A DNA stretch of 21,249 nucleotides from positions 1-21,249 of the IMG/VR virus record IMGVR_UViG_3300046455_000532, one strand, 5' to 3'. The notes beneath the pieces are model-generated. The model was not told the origin of the DNA, made no database searches, and saw nothing but the letters and a program-made list of their open reading frames with translations. Below, piece after piece: positions 15,572 to 21,249 of this stretch. The stretch comes from a virus. The position numbers and the translations under genes were made by a program. Position 1 is the first letter of the stretch; each line of letters starts with the position of its first letter.

Positions 15572-16492
15572 CTATCCCCTCTGTTGTGGCAGTCCCTGCC
15601 ACTGGCTTACCTGGGCCGGACGCGAGCCGTACCACGGCGTCCAGCCGGTCTTCATGGCCTGGTCCAGGGCGTAGTCGACCGACGCGCGCCACGCGGCCGG
15701 ATCGCCCGGTTGATAGCCCGTCTGGCGCGTGAAGTCGTTGCCCATGCCAGGGGTGGTGCCGTACTGCGCGTAGCCGGGGCCACCGTAGTGGAGCTGGAAT
15801 GGCCACCATGACGAGCCGGTATTGAAGCTGCCGCGCACGGCCGGATCGGTGAACGCGGGCTGGTTCGGATTGGACGGGTCGCGCCCGCCCTCGTGGTACG
15901 CGACGGCCATCGCCACGGCCGGATCGATCCCGCGCGCCCTGGCCGCCTGGTCGATGTAGGTCTGGATTTCACCCGGCTGCGGCGGCTGCTGGCCGGGCGC
16001 GAAGCCGGTGCCCAGGTTCGCCAGGGACTGTTCGGGGGTGTACTGCGGCGGCTGGTATTGCGGCAGCGGCACCACCATCTCTGGACCGGCCTCGCCGATG
16101 AGGGCCACCGTCGGCTGGGTGACGATGCCGCCGCTGGCCATCGCCCTGATCGGCATGCCGGATGGTGGGCCTGGCGGCGGCAATTCGGGCGCGCCGGCCT
16201 CTTCGGGCGGCTTCAGCTCGGGGTGCGCCTTGACCACCGCGGCGTATACCTGACGGAAGCCCTGCGGCCCGAGACGGGCGATCTCCTGGTTGCGCCCGGG
16301 CTGATTCGGACTGCCGTCCGGGTTGAACAACTGGTGGGTGTAGAACTCGAGCTTCTGCTCGTCGGTGACGCGCGCGGCGAACGGGGCGCTGGCGCCGCCG
16401 AGCATGGCCAGGGAGATCTCGTTGGCGACGGCGTCGATCCACTGGGCCAGGTCGGCGGCGACGAGGTCGAGCTGGTTTACGCGTTTCGGCAT
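15572..16492 (-). CDS. Virion protein with tape-measure signature and lysozyme-like domain
   Basis: This 306-aa protein has three parts. Residues 1-95 are helical (QWIDAVANEISLAMLGG). Residues 121-143 read GGIVTQPTVALIGEAGPEMV followed by VPL, a signature usually found near the C-terminus of tape measure proteins. Residues 174-295 look like a lysozyme/transglycosylase-like domain, with possible catalytic Glu201 (AYHEGG) and SSWWPFQLHYGGPGY at 227-241. A Pro/Gln-rich linker joins the last two. Presumably it helps to open peptidoglycan at entry. The ATG at 16492 lacks a ribosome site, and the frame is open upstream to the TAG at 16559. It lies between the portal group and the Gln-rich protein, in frame with both neighbouring small cistrons. 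Confidence 0.75.
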   Translation of the reverse strand: MPKRVNQLDLVAADLAQWIDAVANEISLAMLGGASAPFAARVTDEQKLEFYTHQLFNPDGSPNQPGRNQEIARLGPQGFRQVYAAVVKAHPELKPPEEAGAPELPPPGPPSGMPIRAMASGGIVTQPTVALIGEAGPEMVVPLPQYQPPQYTPEQSLANLGTGFAPGQQPPQPGEIQTYIDQAARARGIDPAVAMAVAYHEGGRDPSNPNQPAFTDPAVRGSFNTGSSWWPFQLHYGGPGYAQYGTTPGMGNDFTRQTGYQPGDPAAWRASVDYALDQAMKTGWTPWYGSRPAQVSQWQGLPQQRG

Positions 16493-16558
16493 CAGCGGCG
16501 TAGACCCCGTGGGTAACGACCATTGCGAGGGCGTCCGGGTCCGAATCCCGGGGGTTGC

Positions 16559-16744
16559 CTATGTTGATTGCGCGGCTTCGGCATCGGTCTGGTAGCTGCC
16601 GGTGCGTACCTGCACGTCGGCGCGAATCAGGGCGACGAGCTGCTTCAGCTCGCTCAGGTCGGGATTCAGGTCGGTGAGGAAGTCGGTCATCAGGACGACG
16701 GCGCTCTCCACGCGCAGCAGTCGTCGATCGACGCTGGTTTCCAT
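16559..16744 (-). CDS. Small helical protein after portal, unknown function
   Basis: The 61-aa product starts at an ATG that overlaps the portal stop as TGATG, so translation is probably coupled. It is predicted to be mostly helical (RRLLRVESAVVLMTDFLTDL, SELKQLVALIRADVQV) and ends at TAG. The frame stays open past that TAG for 22 codons straight into the 306-aa gene. I do not recognise a family. It may be an independent small protein or the N-terminal part of a longer read-through product. Confidence 0.6.
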   Translation of the reverse strand: METSVDRRLLRVESAVVLMTDFLTDLNPDLSELKQLVALIRADVQVRTGSYQTDAEAAQST

Positions 16745-18978
16745 CAGAACGGACTCGGCGCGGCCGGCATCGGCACCTGGGGCATGCCCGCGACACCGCC
16801 GGAACCCGGCCCCGGACCGACCCTGACGCCAGCGGCGGCAGGCGGCAGTCCGGGCACCAGGGGAAGACCCTGCCCTGGCGTTGGCACCGGGTTGATCGAC
16901 GGCCCTCCGACCGGCCCCATCGGCGGTGCGCCCGGCGTGCCGATCGGCCCGGGCGGCGCGGGCGGTGGTGGGCCGCCCTGCATCGCGCCGCCCATGTCCA
17001 TCGGCGTTGGCCCCGCGCCCGGGGGCATCTGCGCCGTCTGGATGGTGGCCAGCTTCTTGAGCACTTCCTCCTTCACCTTGTTGGTGATCTCAGGCGACTT
17101 CTTCATGTCCTGCACCAGCCACGAGCGCTCGACCTCGTCCGGGTTGGAGCCGGCGGCTTCCACGGCGTCCTCGTACGAGATGAGTCGAAGCTGCATCTTC
17201 TCGGCGAGCGCGCGGGTGGTGACGATGTCGTCCGAGGGCGTGCTCGGATCCAGGTTGACGGTGTAGCGATGATTGCCCTTCAGGTCGTCCGGCCCCAGGC
17301 TCAACCAGCCGGCTCTCGTCTTGTCGACGCCGCTCCTGGCCTTGCCGGGCTTTTCCTGCTCGCTCCAGGCGTACACGTTTTCGGCGATATCGTGCTCGAT
17401 CAGCCATGACTCGAAGCCGACGCGGTTACCGAGGGTGGTCTGGGCGTTGTCGACGATCGGATCCCACGCGAGGCGCGCCATGTGCGCGGCCTGATTGATG
17501 GCGTAGCCGCTCTGCCCGCCGGCCATCGCCCCCTGAATGACGCTCGGCAGCGCCAGGTCGAGGAAGCTCCTGATGTTGGCGATGAGCTTTTCCGCTTCGG
17601 CGCCGGCCTTGGGCTGGTCGATGGGCGCGATGTCGTACGGGTAGATCGTGCCCGGCTCGATATTGTCGCCGCGCTCGCCTTCGCGGCCGTCCTTGCCGTA
17701 GGGCACGTTGGCGTCCGGGATGCCCGGCAAGCTGCCGGGGGCGAGGGTGCGCTTGAAGGCCGGGAACAACGTCATGTACGCGGCGTTGCCCTGTGCGGTC
17801 AGCAGACTGTCGAGCAGCGGGAACAAGCGCAAAAAGCCGAACAGGATCGACAATCCGGCGCGCTCGGGCAGGCGTGAGTTGGTGGTCACCCCCAGCGCGT
17901 GGAAGTACGGACCCCGCAGGGTGCGCAGGATCGGGTCGCCGTAGTGGTGCTTGTAGTTGGCGGCCAGCGTGCCCTGGCCGATGACCGACGTGCTGGAGGT
18001 CTGGCCCGGCCCGCACAGCACGATGGCGCACATCTCGGCATCCCACGCCTCGATGCACGTCAGCGACTGGGTGGTGCCGCGCATGATCGAGTTCCACTCA
18101 CCCCTGGCGAGGCCGCGCGCGGCGGGGTCCATGTCGGCCCAGTCCTTCGGCGCGACGACGCGCCCGTTCCTGTCCAATCCCGCGCCGAAGCGCTCGAGCG
18201 CCTCGTAATACGGCACCTGCTTGATCTCGACCACGGAGGTCATGCCGTCCTCGTTCTTGGTGTAATAGAACGTCTCGGGCGGTACGTCGGTGGTAGCGAT
18301 GGGGTAGGGCAGCGCCCGCTTCATCTCCTCGGTGTCGTGGTTGTAGAGCAAGTCCCTGGCGTGCTGATCCAGCTCGTTATCGTCTTTGAGCTTGTCGGCC
18401 AGCTTCTGCGAGTCGCGCGTGTAGTCGCCCCACGCGGCGGCCGTCCTGGGCAGCGTCTTGAGGATGCCCTCGCCTTTGGTCACCAGCGCCCACATGAACA
18501 GGCGCCTGAGCTGGCGCTGCGCCTCCTGCTCCTGGCGCAGCCAGCTCGCCTCGAAGAAATGCTCCCGCAAGCTGGCGTTCTGCATGGCCACGTCCGAAAA
18601 GGCGATGGGCTTGTACTGCACCGCCGCCGGGTTGACGCTGAGCGCGGAGGCAACGGTGGTGGTGATGTGGATCGGCAGTGGGCTGCGCACCTCGACGGCG
18701 GTCTTCCGGAAGGCCTCGGGGATCTCCACCGGGATCTCCATGAACAGCACCTTGTCGATATCCCGATACAGCGCGTCGCGGTCGGCGAACTCGTCCCGCA
18801 GCGAGCGCGCCAGGTCGGTCGCGCCGTCGACGATCGCATCCTCGGCAGTCTTCGTCTTCGGAAACGCGCTCTCGGGTCCGCTGCGCGCGGCACGGCGTCC
18901 GCTGGAGCGGCCATCGCCCGAGGTGCCGCGCATCGCCGAGCGCGGCACCGTGACGTCCAGATAGTTATTCCGCGCCAT
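16744..18978 (-). CDS. Portal protein
   Basis: The 744-aa product starts at an ATG inside the last codons of the 56-aa gene, with GAGGTGG about 12 bases upstream. The size, and the position just after the large terminase and before the capsid genes, fit a dodecameric portal. Residues 60-180 hold the helical entry region (RDALYRDIDKVLFMEIPVEI, HITTTVASALSVNP). Residues 360-500 include GFLRLFPLLDSLLTAQGNAA and IQGAMAGGQSGYAINQAAHM, resembling the stem and crown helices of large portals that also occur in podoviruses. Residues 584-645 are helical (TTRALAEKMQLRLISYEDAV). From about 651 to 744 there is a Pro/Gly/Met-rich tail ending in PSPF, which is unusual and probably disordered. The family call rests on order and overall pattern. 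Confidence 0.85.
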   Translation of the reverse strand: MARNNYLDVTVPRSAMRGTSGDGRSSGRRAARSGPESAFPKTKTAEDAIVDGATDLARSLRDEFADRDALYRDIDKVLFMEIPVEIPEAFRKTAVEVRSPLPIHITTTVASALSVNPAAVQYKPIAFSDVAMQNASLREHFFEASWLRQEQEAQRQLRRLFMWALVTKGEGILKTLPRTAAAWGDYTRDSQKLADKLKDDNELDQHARDLLYNHDTEEMKRALPYPIATTDVPPETFYYTKNEDGMTSVVEIKQVPYYEALERFGAGLDRNGRVVAPKDWADMDPAARGLARGEWNSIMRGTTQSLTCIEAWDAEMCAIVLCGPGQTSSTSVIGQGTLAANYKHHYGDPILRTLRGPYFHALGVTTNSRLPERAGLSILFGFLRLFPLLDSLLTAQGNAAYMTLFPAFKRTLAPGSLPGIPDANVPYGKDGREGERGDNIEPGTIYPYDIAPIDQPKAGAEAEKLIANIRSFLDLALPSVIQGAMAGGQSGYAINQAAHMARLAWDPIVDNAQTTLGNRVGFESWLIEHDIAENVYAWSEQEKPGKARSGVDKTRAGWLSLGPDDLKGNHRYTVNLDPSTPSDDIVTTRALAEKMQLRLISYEDAVEAAGSNPDEVERSWLVQDMKKSPEITNKVKEEVLKKLATIQTAQMPPGAGPTPMDMGGAMQGGPPPPAPPGPIGTPGAPPMGPVGGPSINPVPTPGQGLPLVPGLPPAAAGVRVGPGPGSGGVAGMPQVPMPAAPSPF

Positions 18979-19135
18979 CGTCGTCGTCGCCCACCTCTAC
19001 CTCAGACTCCACACACTCCAGCAACTGGTCGCACAGATCGCGCAGCACCTGGGGATCAAGCTGCATCACCGCCGTGCCCATCGCGTCCTCAGCCGTATTG
19101 CGCAGATGGCGCACCTCGGCGCGCGAGTAGCGCAT
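18965..19135 (-). CDS. Small acidic protein, unknown function
   Basis: This 56-aa gene fits exactly between its neighbours. Its ATG overlaps the upstream stop as TGATG, and its TAA lies 14 bases inside the portal gene. The product starts MRYSRAEVRHLRNTAEDAMG, continues with a helix (LDPQVLRDLCDQLLECVESE) and ends with an acidic VEVGDDDDGAE tail. The two overlapping junctions support a real coding gene. No function can be assigned. Confidence 0.65.
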   Translation of the reverse strand: MRYSRAEVRHLRNTAEDAMGTAVMQLDPQVLRDLCDQLLECVESEVEVGDDDDGAE

Positions 19136-19383
19136 CAGTTGCGCGCCTGCATGGCCAGCGCCTGATTCAGCCGCGCCACCAGGCCGACCAGCACCTCGAC
19201 GATGATCTCGGCCGGCGGCGCGGTGTCGCTCACGCGCGAGGCGAACGCACCGCTCGACGGCTGAAACGACACCAGCAAAATGGGCAGCTCGTGCTCCGCG
19301 GCCAGCCCCTCGGTGAACAGGTCCATCTGGGCGATCAGCAAGTCCTCGATCTGCTCCGCACTCAGGTCGCGCACGTTTCTCAT
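19135..19383 (-). CDS. Small protein after large terminase, unknown function
   Basis: The ATG at 19383 overlaps the terminase stop as ATGA and has AAGGTGAGGTGG just upstream, so this start is preferred over the longer Arg-rich extension lying under the terminase gene. The 82-aa product has an N-terminal helix (LSAEQIEDLLIAQMDLFTEG), a central beta patch (LPILLVSFQP) and a C-terminal helix (EIIVEVLVGLVARLNQALAM). No motif is recognised. The tight coupling to terL suggests a packaging accessory or simply a head-operon protein. Confidence 0.7.
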   Translation of the reverse strand: MRNVRDLSAEQIEDLLIAQMDLFTEGLAAEHELPILLVSFQPSSGAFASRVSDTAPPAEIIVEVLVGLVARLNQALAMQARN

Positions 19384-20699
19384 CCCCACCTCACCTTGCG
19401 TTTGTGCGGCAGGGGCGGCTGCGCCTCGGCGCACAACCCGTAGCGCAGCGCGTCGGCCGCATGGTCGGCGATCTTTTTGCCCTGCACCACGTCCGCCACA
19501 TCCTCCGGGTCGAGCTGATCCATGACGAGACTGGGAATCTCGCGGCACAGATTGGGCGCCCGCCCGGCCAGCACCTGCAAGCGCGGCTGCACATCCCCCT
19601 CATGCGCCATCGCCCGACGCACCACGGCCCAACCCTGCTTGCGCGAATTCATGCCGGGGAACACCGGGTACACGCCGAGCGCCGCGTACACCTGGGCAAT
19701 GCTGGGCCGCTGCTGCTCGCTCCTGGCGTTGAACATGCTGGGGTCCAGCACGCGCAGATTCAGCCGCTCGTCATCAGTCCGCGCCAGAATCAACTCTGCC
19801 TGCTGCTCGTCGCGCAGCCCGGTGGCATAACACTCGCGGTACACGTAGATGCGCCGATCCTCGGGACACCTGGCGAACCACAAACAGCAGAACGGCACCG
19901 CGAAGCCGTAGTCCACGCTGATCCAGCGCGGCCACTCCTGGGGCACCTCGAACGGCGGGCACACATGCAGCGACGGATCCCACTCGGTGAAGTACATGCC
20001 CTCCGCGGCAACCCACTGTCCCAGCCGCAGCCGCTGATACAGCACCCCCTTGAGCGAATCGAGCGTGCGCATGTACTCCAGCCCGAACTGGCTCCACGCC
20101 GCCGCCGTACGGTCGTACAGCTCGGGGTTGTCCTCGTGGCGCGACTCGAGCAGCAACGTCTCGCCATCATCACAGCGCACCTTCAGCCAGTGATCCGGCG
20201 GCCCCGGGTTGCAGTCGGCCAGGATCTGCTGGTACGGCAGCACGTTGTTCCGCAAACCGCGCAGCAGGATGCCCCAGTCGTCACTGTCCAGCTCAGTGGC
20301 TTCCTGCACGTACACCATGTCGAAGTCCGTCGACTTCAGCTTCTCAGCATCATCCAGCCCGCTGACGATGATCCGCGCCCCACTCGGGTAGCGATATTCC
20401 TGGTCGCCTTCGTGAAAACGCACCGCGCTGGGCTGCGGCAGCACCTTCTCCTCGAACGTCACCATCGCCGATTGGGTGATCGACTTGCGCACCTTCCTCA
20501 CAATGGCCGCCCGAATGGGCACCTGCATGCACACGAGATTCAGCTTCTCCAGGCACGCTCTGCTCTTGCCCGTGCCCGACGGCCCCGCCAGCAATACCTC
20601 CCGCCGCGTACAGCGCATCAGCTCCATCGCTGCCCCATACGGCATGTACGGCTTCTCGGCCGCCGTCGATGAGGTGCCGCGAATCGTCTGGACAGCCAA
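19380..20699 (-). CDS. terL: Terminase large subunit
   Basis: This 439-aa ATP-driven packaging motor and nuclease has Walker A GPSGTGKS at residues 39-46 and an adenine-motif-like YMPYGAAMEL before it. The Walker B region is FDMVYVQEATE (126-136) with Glu133 or Glu136 as the catalytic candidate, and a coupling motif ILADCNPG lies at 159-166. The RNase H-type nuclease domain shows SVDYGF (Asp263), RVLDPSMF (Asp319) and ADHAADALRYG near 411-421. The length is typical for compact TerL proteins. The only start that keeps the residues before the P-loop is a TTG at 20699, because a TGA sits one codon further upstream; no ribosome site is seen. It works with the small terminase to its right and loads DNA through the portal. 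Confidence 0.95.
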   Translation of the reverse strand: MAVQTIRGTSSTAAEKPYMPYGAAMELMRCTRREVLLAGPSGTGKSRACLEKLNLVCMQVPIRAAIVRKVRKSITQSAMVTFEEKVLPQPSAVRFHEGDQEYRYPSGARIIVSGLDDAEKLKSTDFDMVYVQEATELDSDDWGILLRGLRNNVLPYQQILADCNPGPPDHWLKVRCDDGETLLLESRHEDNPELYDRTAAAWSQFGLEYMRTLDSLKGVLYQRLRLGQWVAAEGMYFTEWDPSLHVCPPFEVPQEWPRWISVDYGFAVPFCCLWFARCPEDRRIYVYRECYATGLRDEQQAELILARTDDERLNLRVLDPSMFNARSEQQRPSIAQVYAALGVYPVFPGMNSRKQGWAVVRRAMAHEGDVQPRLQVLAGRAPNLCREIPSLVMDQLDPEDVADVVQGKKIADHAADALRYGLCAEAQPPLPHKRKVRWG

Positions 20700-20917
20700 G
20701 ATTCAAAAACGCCGGGAGCGAATCAGTCCGGAAACGGACGAGGCGAAGGGGCCGAATTCACAAAGGGGGGTTCAGTGCTGAACCCCGGATTGAGATGCGC
20801 TGAGGTGAGATCTACCGGGAGCGGGGTTAAGCTAAATGCGCGACCCGCGGCTCTTGACCCCGGTACACGGGGGTGCCCGCGGGGGTGCGGGCGGGCGGAT
20901 CCAGGTGCCCGCGCGCG
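20700..20917. other. 218-base gap between small and large terminase genes
   Basis: No credible coding frame lies here. The stretch holds the 9-base hairpin at 20767-20786, a small GTCCG-GAAA-CGGAC stem at 20726-20739 and G/C-runs near 20860-20905. It is the longest non-coding space in the operon, so it could carry a leader, a processing site or a packaging signal. None of these can be shown from sequence alone. Confidence 0.5.
20767..20786 (-). promoter_or_regulatory. Hairpin upstream of terL
   Basis: GGGGTTCAG pairs perfectly with CTGAACCCC across two bases (in practice an 8-base stem with a 4-base loop). On the minus strand only CCTTTG follows, not a U-run, so it is a weak terminator at best. 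It may adjust expression between the small and large terminase genes. Confidence 0.5.
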
Positions 20918-21249
20918 TCAAGGAACGCGCGAGCTGTCATCGTCGCCCGATGGTAACGCTCTGGCCTCGCGTGAGAACGAATCGGGCGCGTGCTCGCCTT
21001 CAAACACTTCGCGTACCCTCTCGCGCACCCTTTCGCGCTCCGTCCCGAGTACTTCGGTGGGATCGAAACCTACTGTTTTGATCACCTGTGCAACGTTCAC
21101 GTCTACCTTGTCGCGATACTTCTCAGGCGCTCTGGCGCGCAGCAGCAGCGTGAGCAGCGCATCGGAGTATTCGATCTTCTCGTCGGTGCCTACCGGCTCA
21201 CCATGCCAGTAGGACGTGCGCTTGTAGGGTGAGCCGTGCACGGCGCGCC
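20918..21249 (-). CDS. Terminase small subunit-like protein, 5' end outside window
   Basis: The frame is open to the right edge, so the start is missing; 110 residues are visible. They include KRTSYWHGEPVGTDEKIEYS, DALLTLLLRARAPEKYRDKV and a charged C-terminal tail. The pattern of a W/Y-G-x-x-V-G strand followed by 'YSDALLxxLLRARxPEKYRD' is, from general knowledge, typical of the C-terminal half of phage small terminases and related helix-turn-helix DNA-binding proteins. The DNA-binding domain would be in the missing part. The position directly before terL agrees. The GTG at 21241 is an internal codon rather than a convincing start. Confidence 0.75.
   Translation of the reverse strand, partial: RAVHGSPYKRTSYWHGEPVGTDEKIEYSDALLTLLLRARAPEKYRDKVDVNVAQVIKTVGFDPTEVLGTERERVRERVREVFEGEHAPDSFSREARALPSGDDDSSRVP

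Noticed and set aside
16535-16559. tRNA T-arm-like sequence on the plus strand (CCGGG-TCCGAAT-CCCGG)
   Set aside because: The stem is perfect, but the loop has C at the invariant T55 position, no matching acceptor 5' strand is found upstream, and no acceptable anticodon arm can be folded. It is at most a tRNA relic or chance.
16559-16796. Arg-rich minus-strand frame spanning 15969-16796 as an alternative to the two small genes
   Set aside because: Composition is typical of an out-of-phase reading. The other frame has the TGATG coupling and the lysozyme-like motifs.
17899-20672. Long plus-strand frames opposite portal and terL (17899-19443, 19404-20672)
   Set aside because: Low-complexity, Arg/Leu/Gln/His-rich translations that overlap well-recognised minus-strand genes; judged antisense shadows.
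1-21249. Genome-wide recoding of TAG as an amino acid
   Set aside because: TAG also ends genes whose following frame is unrelated (4064, 3648, 1053, 7988 and the plus-strand stop at 7989), so TAG works as a normal stop here. Only the local chain at 14411-16744 remains odd.

Overview
The window is a densely packed virion-structure block of a tailed double-stranded DNA phage or prophage (Caudoviricetes). It is very GC-rich, so the host is probably a high-GC bacterium, but nothing here names the host. Almost all genes lie on the minus strand, so the genome reads from right to left. Neighbouring genes often overlap as ATGA, TGATG, TAATG or TAGTG, as expected of one late operon.

Right end (about 14.4-21.25 kb): a small-terminase-like gene cut by the window edge, a 218-base non-coding gap with a hairpin, the large terminase (ATPase plus nuclease), two small unknown genes, the portal with a Pro/Gly-rich tail, then a 61-codon gene, a 306-aa protein with a tape-measure signature and a lysozyme-like domain, and a 377-aa Gln-rich repeat protein. 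These last three share one reading frame and are separated only by TAG codons.

Middle (about 7.8-14.4 kb): a 1881-aa protein with a Pro-rich N-terminus, a lytic transglycosylase domain, a C39-like cysteine-peptidase-like domain and a C-terminal half resembling phage 'large polyvalent protein' domains. It is probably packaged and ejected with the DNA. Two plus-strand genes flank it: an HNH endonuclease on its upstream side and a 55-aa two-helix membrane protein on its downstream side.

Left part (1-7.8 kb): a coiled-coil protein, a probable scaffold, an HK97-fold major capsid protein, four small genes (three sharing one motif), a probable head-tail connector, a collagen-stalk tail fibre, a shorter paralogue of its tip, and a gene cut by the left edge.

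Together the set covers DNA packaging, capsid assembly, cell-wall penetration and receptor binding. No tail sheath or long tape measure is visible, which fits a short-tailed virion, but the window is too small to decide. No integrase, repressor or replication gene is visible. The most unusual points are the TAG-only reading-frame chain, the plus-strand genes bracketing the giant protein, and the tandem fibre-tip paralogues.
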